35,711 nt of DNA from Streptomyces odonnellii (GTDB lineage Bacteria; Actinomycetota; Actinomycetes; Streptomycetales; Streptomycetaceae), in NCBI RefSeq assembly GCF_000981895.1, contig NZ_LATD01000194.1, positions 1 through 35,711 on the forward strand, written 5' to 3'. The notes beneath the pieces are model-generated. The model saw nothing but the letters and a program-made list of their open reading frames with translations, was not told where the DNA came from and made no database searches. Positions 25,041 through 33,839 of this stretch are shown here, piece by piece (positions within the stretch are counted from its first letter, which is position 1; each line of letters opens with the position of its first letter). The position numbers were made by a program, and so were the translations under genes.

Positions 25041-25065
25041 GTACCCGCTCTCATCCCTCCCATGC
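25041..25065 (-). promoter_or_regulatory. SigB-type promoter of the sigma-factor gene
   Basis: Reading the minus strand, GCAT (25062-25065), a 15-bp spacer and GGGTAC (25041-25046) fit the Streptomyces SigB-family consensus GNNT-N14-16-GGGTAY exactly. Transcription would start near 25034, giving about 32 nt of leader. Confidence 0.6.
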
Positions 25066-25129
25066 CCACCACCCCGGCCCCCGCCGACACTTCTCCATGC
25101 TTCCTCCACAATTCCTCCGCCGGCGGCGC

Positions 25130-26797
<1,668 letters not shown>

Positions 26798-26979
26798 TTA
26801 CCGTGCGCCCCTCACGACCCACACGACGCGGTCATTCGCCCCGTACCGGGCGCCCCGCGGCCCGAACGGCACGGCCGGCCGCCCCGTTCGTGATCGTCCT
26901 GCCGTGCTTGCCCCTTACGCGGCCGTCCTGTACGCGGCCGTGCCTTGCGCGTCGTACGCGGCGGTCCCCGTACGCGCGG

Positions 26980-28002
26980 TCACTCGTCCGGGTCGCACCG
27001 CTCCAGCGCGGGACGCGGCGCCGGCTCGAACTCCGTCAGCAGATAGTCCGCCGCGGCAGTGTCCGTGACCAGACTGGTGACCAGCCCGGACCTGAGGACC
27101 GCCCCGATCGCCTCGCCCTTGCGCAGTCCGCCCGCGATCGCCACGACCTCCGGGATACGGCGCAGCCGCTCGGCCTCGACCGTGATGCACCGCTCGCCCA
27201 GGTCCCGGCCGACCCGGCGGCCCTCCGCGTCGAAGAGATGCGCGGACATCTCGGCGGCGACACCGAGCGAGGCGTAGTGGGACCGCTCCTCGTCGGTGAG
27301 CATGTCGTGCACCGTGGAGATACCCGCCTCCCACGAGCCGATGGAGACGGCGGCGACCGTGACCTTGTCGAAGTACTCGAAGGCCCGCGCGATACCGGTC
27401 TGGCTGCGCAGCGCGGCGGCGGTCGCCGTGTCGGGCAGCAGCATCGGGGCGTAGATGGGGTGTGCCTCGCCGCCGGACACCTGGGCCGCACGCCGTACCG
27501 CCTCGACCGAGCCGCGCTCGGCGGTCCCCGCGTCGTACACACCGGTGAGCTGGACGACCGTACAGGGCGGCAGCCGGTCGAGCGCCGCCGCCATATGGAT
27601 GGTGGACCGGCCCCAGGCCAGCCCGAGCACATCGCCCTCGACGACCAGCTCGCCGAGCAGATCGGCGGCGACCTCGCCCAGGTTCTCCGGGTCGGGCGAC
27701 TCGTCCGCGCCCTCCACGGGCGACTCGACGACCACCGCGTGCCGCAGTCCGTACCGTGCGCGCAGCGCGTCGGAGCGCTCCGCGTCCAGCTCGGCGGGCA
27801 CCCTGATCTCGATCCTCACGAGGTCGCGCTCCAGCGCCGTCTCCAGGACCCGCGCCACCTTGAACCGGCTGACGCCGAACTCCTCGGCGATCTGGATCTT
27901 GGACTTTCCCTCAAGGTAGAAGCGACGGGCCATGGCCGCCGCCTGCACCAGCTCCGCGGGTCCCATCCGCAGGGCGGACCGACCCGCCGACATTGCAGAC
28001 AC
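26980..28002 (-). CDS. SorC-family sugar-binding transcriptional regulator
   Basis: 340 residues from GTG 28002, with GAGGAG 6 nt upstream. The N-terminal HTH is at about 20-60 (ARRFYLEGKSKIQIAEEFGVSRFKVARVLETALERDLV). It is followed by the SorC/DeoR-like sugar-phosphate-binding domain, with VLGLAWGRSTIHMAAAL, PIYAPMLLPDTATAAAL and VAIAGGLRKGEAIGAVLRSGLV. Such regulators sense phosphorylated sugars. It lies downstream of rpe on the same strand with a 139-bp gap, a common neighbourhood in Streptomyces, so a pentose phosphate ligand is plausible but unproved. Confidence 0.93.
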   Translation of the reverse strand: MSAMSAGRSALRMGPAELVQAAAMARRFYLEGKSKIQIAEEFGVSRFKVARVLETALERDLVRIEIRVPAELDAERSDALRARYGLRHAVVVESPVEGADESPDPENLGEVAADLLGELVVEGDVLGLAWGRSTIHMAAALDRLPPCTVVQLTGVYDAGTAERGSVEAVRRAAQVSGGEAHPIYAPMLLPDTATAAALRSQTGIARAFEYFDKVTVAAVSIGSWEAGISTVHDMLTDEERSHYASLGVAAEMSAHLFDAEGRRVGRDLGERCITVEAERLRRIPEVVAIAGGLRKGEAIGAVLRSGLVTSLVTDTAAADYLLTEFEPAPRPALERCDPDE

Positions 28003-28141
28003 CGCGATCTCCTCACTGCTGTGCGCACTCTGGACTCGCTGTTCATCCTGTCAGATCCAGCGGTCCTTGATCGGCCCGAATAGGGCCCCGTTCATGTTCC
28101 CTTGGCTCAGTGGACGGCTGTGTCGCCGGCCGTTCTCCGGC

Positions 28142-28837
28142 TCATCGGCCGGCTCCGTGTCCGCACGCCCAGGACGCCGAGGCAGCGGCCTTGGCGGCCC
28201 GGTCGCGCAGGGCACGGACCGCCGCGGCCGGGTCGTCCGCTCCGTATACGGCGGAGCCCGCCACGAAGACATCGGCGCCGGCCTCGGCGCATCGCTCGAT
28301 GGTGCTCTCCGAGACGCCGCCGTCGACCTGGAGCCACAGCTCCAGACCGTGCTTGGAGATCAGCTCCCGGCTGCGGCGGATCTTGGGCAGCATGATGTCC
28401 AGGAAGGCCTGGCCCCCGAAGCCCGGCTCCACGGTCATGATCAGCAGCATGTCCAGCTCGGGCAGCAGGTCCTCGTACGGCTCGACGGGCGTCGCGGGCT
28501 TGAGCGCCATGGAGGCCCGCGCCCCCTTCGCCCGGATCTCCCGCGCCAGCCGTACGGGGGCGGCGGCGGCCTCCACATGGAAGGTCACCGAGCCCGCGCC
28601 CGCCTCCACGTACTGGGGCGCCCAGCGGTCGGGGTCCTCGATCATCAGATGGCAGTCCAGCGGGGTGCCCGTGGCCCGGCCGAGCGCTTCGACCACCGGT
28701 ACGCCCAGGGTCAGATTGGGCACGAAGTGGTTGTCCATGACGTCGACATGGAGCCAGTCGGCACCACGGACGGCGTCCGCCTCCTCGGCGAGGCGGGCGA
28801 AGTCTGCGGACAGGATGCTGGGGTTGATCTGGGCCAT
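28142..28837 (-). CDS. rpe: Ribulose-phosphate 3-epimerase
   Basis: 231 residues from ATG 28837. It interconverts ribulose 5-phosphate and xylulose 5-phosphate in the pentose phosphate pathway. The TIM-barrel signatures are intact: [12 protein letters not shown]30/D32 in [18 protein letters not shown]63 in [21 protein letters not shown] and [10 protein letters not shown]. The C-terminal 15 residues are an unconserved Ala-rich tail. The ribosome binding site is weak. Its substrate is also the substrate of the RibB half of ribBA in this window. A perfect DnaA box lies 40 bp upstream. Confidence 0.97.
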   Translation of the reverse strand: MAQINPSILSADFARLAEEADAVRGADWLHVDVMDNHFVPNLTLGVPVVEALGRATGTPLDCHLMIEDPDRWAPQYVEAGAGSVTFHVEAAAAPVRLAREIRAKGARASMALKPATPVEPYEDLLPELDMLLIMTVEPGFGGQAFLDIMLPKIRRSRELISKHGLELWLQVDGGVSESTIERCAEAGADVFVAGSAVYGADDPAAAVRALRDRAAKAAASASWACGHGAGR

Positions 28838-28878
28838 GTGCCAAGCCTGCCATGCTCCCGAGCGCTTCCCGACCGCCC

Positions 28879-28887
28879 TGTGGACAA
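28879..28887 (-). promoter_or_regulatory. Single perfect DnaA box (TTGTCCACA)
   Basis: TGTGGACAA on the plus strand, the exact Streptomyces consensus, in the 193-bp spacer upstream of rpe. No second close match is nearby, so it is not an origin; it may be a DnaA titration or regulatory site, or chance. Confidence 0.45.
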
Positions 28888-29030
28888 CTGCGCGAACAAT
28901 GCCGAAGAGGACGGGCACAGTCCGCGCAAAACCGCGCGATTCAGCGGCGCCCGGCCGGTGGGGTGCGTGCCCGGCCCGTGCCCGTAGCCGTACGTGGGCG
29001 CGTGCGCTCGGGCCGTATGCGGGCGTCCGC

Positions 29031-30464
29031 TCAGGCCGTACGGCGCAGCAGGGCCAGATACATGGCGTCCGTGCCGTGCAGATGCGGCCAGAGCTGTACG
29101 TCGGGACCGTCGCCGAGCGCCGGTACGCCCGGCATCAGCGCCCTGGCGTCGATCCACTCCACCTGGACCGCCGGGCCCCCGCGCCCCTTGAGGACGTCCT
29201 CGACGACCGCCCTGGTCTCGGCGAGATGCGGCGAGCAGGTCGCGTACCCGACGACCCCGCCGATCCGTACGGCCTGAAGCGCCTCACGCAGCAGACCGCG
29301 CTGGAGCGGCGCGAAGTCGTCCAGGTCCTCCGGACGGCGCCGCCAGCGCGCCTCCGGCCTGCGCCGCAGTGCGCCGAGACCCGAGCAGGGGACATCGACG
29401 AGGACCCGGTCGAAGGAGCCGCGGACCCAGGGCGGGCGGGTGCCGTCGGCGGTGATGACCTGGTACGGGCCGGGGTTGCCGGCCAGCGCGCGCTCCACGA
29501 GGCGGGCCCGGTGCGGCTGCTTCTCGGCGGCGAGCAGGGACGCTCCGCGTTCGGCGGCCAGCGCCCCCAGCAGCGCCGCCTTGCCGCCGGGACCGGCGCA
29601 GCCGTCGAGCCAGCGGGCGTCGGGACCGTCCAGCGGCGCGTTGGCGAGGGCGATCGCGACGAGCTGGCTGCCCTCGTCCTGGACTCCGGCCCGGCCCTCC
29701 CGTACGGCGTCGAGCGCGCCCGGTTCGCCGCCCTCGCTGAGCCGTACCGCGTACGGCGACCAGCGGCCCGGCAGCCCGGCGTCCTCGCCCAGCGCCGCCG
29801 TCAGCTCCCCGGGGGTGGCGCGGCCCGGCCGGGCGACCAGGGTGACCTCCGGCCGTTCGTTGTCCGCTTCGAGCAGGTCCTCGATGCCCGCGCGGCCGCC
29901 GCCGAGCGCGTCCCAGAGCGCCGAGACCACCCATCGGGGGTGCGAGTGGACGACCGCGAGATGGTCCTCGGCGTCCTCGTCGTAGGGCGGGGCCACCTGC
30001 TCCAGCCAGGTGTCCAGATCGTTCTGGGCGATCTTCCGCAGCACGGCGTTGACGAACCTGGCACGCCCGTCGCCGAGCACCACCCGCGCCAGCTCCACAC
30101 TCGCGGAGACCGCGGCATGGCTGGGGATCCGGGTGCCGAGGAGCTGGTGCGCGCCGAGCGCCAGCACATCGAGCACCGGCGGGTCGACCTCGCGCAGCGG
30201 CCGGTCGACACAGGCGGAGATGATCGCGTCGTAGGTGCCCTGGCGGCGGAGCGTCCCGTACACCAGCTCGGTGGCGAGGGCGGCGTCACGCGCCTCGAAG
30301 CCACTGTTCTCGCGTGCCTTCCTGAGCAGCGGGGGCAGTACGAGGTTCGCGTACGCGTCCCGCTCGTCGACGGCCCTGAGCGCCTCGAAGGCGAGGATCC
30401 GCACGGGATCCTTCTTGGGGCGGCGGTAGGGCTTGGCGGGACGGCGGGGGGCCTGCTGGTTCAA
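29031..30464 (-). CDS. rsmB: 16S rRNA m5C967 methyltransferase (RsmB/Fmu family)
   Basis: 477 residues from TTG 30464; GGAG is 5 nt upstream. The N-terminal NusB-like RNA-binding domain spans about 20-165 ([41 protein letters not shown]). The SAM-dependent domain spans about 230-477: [16 protein letters not shown] binds [21 protein letters not shown] holds one motif Cys, and [15 protein letters not shown] holds the other. In bacteria this enzyme methylates C967 of 16S rRNA. It is usually directly coupled to fmt; here a MITE separates them by 254 bp. Confidence 0.95.
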   Translation of the reverse strand: MNQQAPRRPAKPYRRPKKDPVRILAFEALRAVDERDAYANLVLPPLLRKARENSGFEARDAALATELVYGTLRRQGTYDAIISACVDRPLREVDPPVLDVLALGAHQLLGTRIPSHAAVSASVELARVVLGDGRARFVNAVLRKIAQNDLDTWLEQVAPPYDEDAEDHLAVVHSHPRWVVSALWDALGGGRAGIEDLLEADNERPEVTLVARPGRATPGELTAALGEDAGLPGRWSPYAVRLSEGGEPGALDAVREGRAGVQDEGSQLVAIALANAPLDGPDARWLDGCAGPGGKAALLGALAAERGASLLAAEKQPHRARLVERALAGNPGPYQVITADGTRPPWVRGSFDRVLVDVPCSGLGALRRRPEARWRRRPEDLDDFAPLQRGLLREALQAVRIGGVVGYATCSPHLAETRAVVEDVLKGRGGPAVQVEWIDARALMPGVPALGDGPDVQLWPHLHGTDAMYLALLRRTA

Positions 30465-30504
30465 AGGTGCTCCGGGTGAGAGAAACCGATCTCTCCCAGC
30501 CTAG

Positions 30505-30718
30505 GGCCTCTCGTTTGGATCTTGCTGGGCTCGCGTGCCCGCTGTGACATCAGCCGCTGCCGCAGCGGACCGCGTCTCGCCGCGTTGTCGTCAGTCACCA
30601 GGGCTCCGCCATGGCTCCGTCCTCCGCCTTGCGATCCGCCCCCGTAGCCAGAACGGCACGGGAGGTAACCCCTCCACCAGACCCGCTCCCTGATCCAGCC
30701 AGATCCGAACGACAGACC
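30505..30718. mobile_element. IS5-type MITE (non-autonomous element) between rsmB and fmt
   Basis: Imperfect terminal inverted repeats begin and end the element: GGCCTCTCGTTTGGATC at 30505-30521 and its near complement GATCCGAACGACAGACC at 30702-30718, 14 of 17 matching. It is flanked by CTAG direct repeats at 30501-30504 and 30719-30722. CTAG fits the YTAR target of the IS5 subgroup. At 214 bp it is far too short for a transposase, and I see no gene inside. The right-hand CTAG contains the fmt stop codon, read on the minus strand as TAG. Confidence 0.75.
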
Positions 30719-31660
30719 CTAGGACGCCTCCGCGCCGAGCTGTTCGCCCGGGGCGATCCGTACTCCGCGGGCCCAGTCCGCCGCGCGCATCGGCTTCTTG
30801 CCCTGGGGCTGGACCCAGAGCAGCTCGAGATCGTGCGAACCGGTGCCCGCGTACACATGGTTCTTGCCAACGGCCAGCACCCCGGGCGCCAGTTCCGTAC
30901 GGTCCGGCAGCAGCCCGAGCTGGATCAGCTTGAGCCGCTCACCGCGGAAGACCGTCCAGGCACCGGGCGCGGGGGTGCAGGCGCGGACGACGCGGTCGAC
31001 GCGGAGGGCGGGCGCCGCCCAGTCCACCTGGGCGTCCTCGACGGTGATCTTGGGCGCGAGCGAGATGCCCTCTGCGGGCTGCGCCACCGGCTTGAGCGTG
31101 CCGTCCTCGATGCCGTCCATCGTCGCGACGAGCAGCCCCGCGCCCGCGAACGCGAGCCTGGTCAGCAGATCGCCACTGGTGTCGGTGGGCCGTACATGCT
31201 CGGTGAGCACCCCGTACACCGGCCCGGAGTCCAGCCCCTCCTCGATCTGGAAGGTGGCCGCGCCGGTCATCTCGTCCCCCGCCATGACCGCGTGCTGTAC
31301 GGGCGCCGCGCCGCGCCAGGCCGGCAACAGCGAGAAGTGCAGATTCACCCACCCGTGGACCGGGACGTCGAGCGCGACCCTGGGCAGCAGCGCGCCGTAC
31401 GCGACGACGGGGCAGCAGTCGGGCCCGATCTCCCGCAGCCGCGCCAGGAATTCCCCGTCCCGGGGCTTCGCCGGCTTGAGCACCTCGATGCCCGACTCCT
31501 CGGCGCGCTCGGCGACCGGGCTGGAGACGAGCCTGCGCCCGCGGCCCGACGGCGCGTCGGGCCGGGTGACGACGGCGACGACGTCATGCCGTTCCGAGGC
31601 GATGAGTGCGTCCAGGGCGGGTACGGCGACCTCGGGGGTGCCGGCGAAGACGAGCTTCAT
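30719..31660 (-). CDS. fmt: Methionyl-tRNA formyltransferase
   Basis: 313 residues from ATG 31660. It formylates initiator Met-tRNA using 10-formyl-tetrahydrofolate. The start [20 protein letters not shown] and the catalytic residues N106, H108 ([16 protein letters not shown]) and D144 ([11 protein letters not shown]) are present. The C-terminal OB-fold domain that holds tRNA covers about 205-305. The stop codon TAG lies in the 4-bp CTAG target duplication of the adjacent MITE, so the insertion kept the reading frame's end. The ribosome binding site is weak. A short divergent region with several palindromes separates it from the HTH-like gene at 31890. Confidence 0.97.
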   Translation of the reverse strand: MKLVFAGTPEVAVPALDALIASERHDVVAVVTRPDAPSGRGRRLVSSPVAERAEESGIEVLKPAKPRDGEFLARLREIGPDCCPVVAYGALLPRVALDVPVHGWVNLHFSLLPAWRGAAPVQHAVMAGDEMTGAATFQIEEGLDSGPVYGVLTEHVRPTDTSGDLLTRLAFAGAGLLVATMDGIEDGTLKPVAQPAEGISLAPKITVEDAQVDWAAPALRVDRVVRACTPAPGAWTVFRGERLKLIQLGLLPDRTELAPGVLAVGKNHVYAGTGSHDLELLWVQPQGKKPMRAADWARGVRIAPGEQLGAEAS

Positions 31661-31746
31661 CGGTGGCTGACTGCCTCTCGTGCAGAAACGTGCGGTGACG
31701 AGCGACGCACCAGTCTATGGGCCGCGGCGGCAGGGGGCGTACGTCG

Positions 31747-31788
31747 GTGTGCGCGCCCCGCGCATATGCGCACACGCCCCTGGGGCGT
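31747..31788. repeat. Nested palindromes between fmt and the HTH-like gene
   Basis: GTGTGCGC (31747-31754) and GCGCACAC (31768-31775) enclose GCGCATATGCGC (31760-31771). ACGCCCC/GGGGCGT follow at 31774-31788. These may be operators in the divergent promoter region. Confidence 0.55.
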
Positions 31789-31833
31789 GACCACAACGGC
31801 GGGTGGCGCGTTGTCAAGGGAGATTGACCAACG

Positions 31834-31855
31834 CGGGCCGCACCGGTGCGGCCCG
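31834..31855. promoter_or_regulatory. Perfect 22-bp palindrome upstream of the HTH-like gene
   Basis: CGGGCCGCACC and GGTGCGGCCCG abut with no spacer, centred 45 bp before the ATG at 31890. A TTGACC at 31824-31829 lies just upstream. It is a possible operator or leader hairpin. Confidence 0.5.
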
Positions 31856-31889
31856 GATCCTTTTCAACGCCGGTTCGAGAGGCTTGTTC

Positions 31890-32420
31890 ATGGCCGACCA
31901 CGCAACCCACGACGCACAAGCCCGTGCAAGTCTCCACCTGTTGGTGCGGGACATCGAGCGGGTCCGGCGGCAGGTGGACGCGCTGCGCACCCTCACCGCC
32001 CAGTTGGGCAATGTCTACCGCCCCCGTCGCTCCGGCCCGTCCACGGGCTTCGTCGTCTACGGCAGGGCCCCGGCGCCGACCGTCCGTCTCGCACAGGAGT
32101 TGCGGGACAGCGTCGAGACCCTGGTGACCGCGGCCGTGGACTTCGACCGCTCGCTGGGATTCTCGTGGGACGCGGTGGGCTCCGCGCTGGGGGTCACGAA
32201 GCAGGCGGTGCACCGCCGTTACGGTACGCGCCGGGCCGCGCAGCAGCCGGGCGCGGCCGAGACGGACCGTACGCAGGAGACCACCGCGGTGCCGACCGCC
32301 GTCACCGCCGTCACCGCGGTGCCCGCGGCGCGCTCGATGCCGCCCCAACCCGCGGCTGCCGCCCCGGTGCTGCGCGAAGATCCCCGGCCGTCGGCGTTCC
32401 CGGGGCCGCGGGGCGGCTGA
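31890..32420 (+). CDS. Small protein with HTH-like segment, function unknown
   Basis: 176 residues from ATG 31890, with GAGAGG 9 nt upstream. An N-terminal helical, probably coiled-coil part (about 10-45, [28 protein letters not shown]) is followed by a segment with [19 protein letters not shown]. An HTH-like stretch comes next at about 90-112 ([22 protein letters not shown]), very like sigma-70-region-4 or resolvase-type helices. The last 60 residues are disordered, rich in Ala, Pro, Thr and Val with a short TAVTAVTAV repeat. It may be a DNA-binding protein. I do not recognise a named family. It is divergent from fmt and ends in a large hairpin. Confidence 0.8.
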   Translation: MADHATHDAQARASLHLLVRDIERVRRQVDALRTLTAQLGNVYRPRRSGPSTGFVVYGRAPAPTVRLAQELRDSVETLVTAAVDFDRSLGFSWDAVGSALGVTKQAVHRRYGTRRAAQQPGAAETDRTQETTAVPTAVTAVTAVPAARSMPPQPAAAAPVLREDPRPSAFPGPRGG

Positions 32421-32485
32421 GGGGGCTCGATGGCCGAGCGGCCGGGGGCGGGACGTCGAAGCCTGCAAATCGCGGCCGAGCCCCC
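32421..32485 (+). terminator. Long imperfect hairpin after the HTH-like gene
   Basis: GGGGGCTCG (32421-32429) pairs with CGAGCCCCC (32477-32485). After a 3-nt bulge, GCCG (32433-32436) pairs with CGGC (32473-32476). A second perfect hairpin, CCCGGCC-TGGC-GGCCGGG, overlaps at 32483-32500. It starts directly after the stop codon and is probably a terminator; the inner loop reads CTGCAAA, as in a tRNA-Cys anticodon loop. Confidence 0.6.
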
Positions 32486-32489
32486 GGCC

Positions 32490-32542
32490 TGGCGGCCGGG
32501 TCGGCGCGGGTGGCGGCCGGTTCGGCGCGGGTGGCGGCCGGG
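32490..32542 (+). repeat. 21-bp tandem repeat, about 2.5 copies
   Basis: Units at 32490-32510 and 32511-32531 differ by one base (TGGCGGCCGGKTCGGCGCGG); a partial copy starts at 32532. It lies between convergent genes and ends at the VOC stop codon. Confidence 0.75.
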
Positions 32543-32543
32543 G

Positions 32544-32996
32544 TTAAGCCACGCAGTATTCGTTTCCCTCCGGATCCCGCATCACCCACCAGTGCCCGGC
32601 CGGCCCCTGGTCCACCTCGCGGACACGGCTCGCGCCCAATTCCACCAGCCGCGCCACCAGCTCGTCGCGCCCACCGGGCTCGCTGTGCACATCGAGGTGC
32701 AGCCGGTTCTTGCCGGTCTTGCCCTCGGGTACGTCCTGGAAGAGCAGCCGCCGACCGCGCCCGATACCGCTGATCTCGTCGAAGGGGTCATCGGGATGGC
32801 GGATCGCGGCATACCCGCGGAAGACCCTGCGCCCTCGGTGCTCGGTCACCGCTGCCTCGCCGAGCTGCCCGGCGCCCAGCAGGCGTTCGATCAGCGGGCT
32901 CGGGTCCTCCACCTCGTAACCCAGCGCCGCGGCCCAGAAGTCCGCGAGGACGGGTGCGTTCGTACTGTCGATGACCAGCTTCCAGCTCAGTGCCAT
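32544..32996 (-). CDS. VOC-superfamily (glyoxalase/bleomycin-resistance-like) protein
   Basis: 150 residues from ATG 32996. It has the VOC pattern with two beta-alpha-beta-beta-beta modules: MALSWKLVIDSTNAPVLADFWAAALGYEVED at the start, then NRLHLDVHSE and HWWVMRDPEGNEYCVA at the end. The NRLHLDV and D-P-E-G-N-E-Y elements are typical of the actinobacterial glyoxalase-like group. The substrate is unknown; metal-binding His and Glu positions are only partly clear. There is no ribosome binding site. Only 21 bp separate its ATG from the divergent CGNR gene's ATG, and both start codons lie inside the palindrome at 32994-33020. A leaderless transcript is therefore likely. Confidence 0.88.
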   Translation of the reverse strand: MALSWKLVIDSTNAPVLADFWAAALGYEVEDPSPLIERLLGAGQLGEAAVTEHRGRRVFRGYAAIRHPDDPFDEISGIGRGRRLLFQDVPEGKTGKNRLHLDVHSEPGGRDELVARLVELGASRVREVDQGPAGHWWVMRDPEGNEYCVA

Positions 32997-33020
32997 GTAA
33001 CCACTTATATTGGTTACATG
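32994..33020. promoter_or_regulatory. 27-bp palindrome containing both divergent start codons
   Basis: CATGTAACCA (32994-33003) and TGGTTACATG (33011-33020) are perfect inverted arms with a 7-bp A/T-rich centre. The outer ends are the two ATG codons. On the plus strand TATATT (33006-33011) is a -10 box 6 nt before ATG. On the minus strand TATAAG (33004-33009) is 7 nt before ATG, with TTGCGG 18 bp behind it. The site looks like a shared operator-promoter for two leaderless genes. Confidence 0.75.
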
Positions 33021-33686
33021 GACGCTGCCGCAACCACCTCAGCAACCACTTCCACAGCCGCTTCCGCAGACGCTTCGCCGGCAAGGGGTTTGGCACTGCG
33101 CTCCGGTAGCGGCGCCGTCTTCCGGTTCGATCCCGGTGCGTTGTGTCTGGAGCTGCTGACCACCGGTGGTCCCGGCCCATACCGCCGGTACGAGGTGCTG
33201 CACGAGCCGGCCGATCTGGCGGAATGGGCGGACCGGTCGCGGCTGACACCGACACCCGCGCTGGAGATCTCCGACAGCGAGGTGGCGGACGCTCGGCGGC
33301 TGCGCGACGCGCTGTTCCGCCTGATCGTCGCGCACATGGCCGGCGAACCGCGCGAGCCGGAGCTGCTGCGGGTCATCAATGGAGCCGCCGCCCACCCGCC
33401 GCTGACGCCCGCCATCGGGCCGGGCGGAGAACGGCGGTGGACGGGCACCGCCACCGGCACCCATCTGCTCGCCGCGGTCGCCCGGGACGCCGTCGACCTG
33501 CTGACCGGGCCCTTCGCGCACCGTATCCGTACCTGCGCCTCCGACAACTGCCAGCTCGTGTACGTCGACACCTCGCGCCCGGGGCGGCGCCGCTGGTGCT
33601 CCATGGAGCACTGCGGCAACCTGCACAAGGTTCGGGCCCTGCGCGCCCGGACCTCCGAGGAAGCCCGCCCCTCCGAGGACGGCTGA
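33018..33686 (+). CDS. CGNR zinc-finger protein (ABATE domain), probable regulator
   Basis: 222 residues from ATG 33018. A low-complexity Ala/Thr/Ser start is followed by the ABATE-type domain (about 30-160), which includes LRSGSGAVFRFDPGALCLELLTTGG and ARRLRDALFRLIVAHMAG. The C-terminal CGNR zinc finger has C173 and C178 (CASDNC), then C194 and C199 (WCSMEHCGN). The CGNR motif itself reads CGNLHKV, with R replaced by L. Such proteins are thought to be stress-related transcription regulators in actinobacteria. It is divergent from the VOC gene and probably binds the palindrome over both starts. The stop codon lies in a tandem ACGGCTGACC repeat (about 33678-33700). Confidence 0.88.
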   Translation: MDAAATTSATTSTAASADASPARGLALRSGSGAVFRFDPGALCLELLTTGGPGPYRRYEVLHEPADLAEWADRSRLTPTPALEISDSEVADARRLRDALFRLIVAHMAGEPREPELLRVINGAAAHPPLTPAIGPGGERRWTGTATGTHLLAAVARDAVDLLTGPFAHRIRTCASDNCQLVYVDTSRPGRRRWCSMEHCGNLHKVRALRARTSEEARPSEDG

Positions 33687-33724
33687 CCGGACGGCTGACC
33701 GCGATGCCCGGACGGCAGCGGGCG

Positions 33725-33786
33725 CGCAGGCGGCGATGGACAGGGCCGCCCACACGCAGGCGGCGGCCGATGGACAAGGTCGCCCA
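33725..33786 (+). repeat. Imperfect 28/32-bp duplication
   Basis: 33725-33752 and 33755-33786 share CGCAGGCGGCG, GATGGACA and GCCCA, the second copy having a 4-nt insertion. It fills the spacer between the CGNR and priA genes; no coding function is evident. Confidence 0.6.
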
Positions 33787-33839
33787 TGAGAACGCCGGGG
33801 CCCGGCGCCGAAGCCGGCCTTCCCCGCGCGCCCGCCGTG

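Noticed and set aside
24998..25129. Spacer upstream of the sigma gene as a possible anti-sigma gene
   Set aside because: Too short for any RsbW-like protein, and the frames are interrupted. Only the promoter is supported.
26916..26980. Repeated TACGCGGCCGT units as a possible array
   Set aside because: Only three or four short, imperfect copies without regular spacers. Not a CRISPR array, and consistent with the common CGTACG-rich spacer sequence of this genome.
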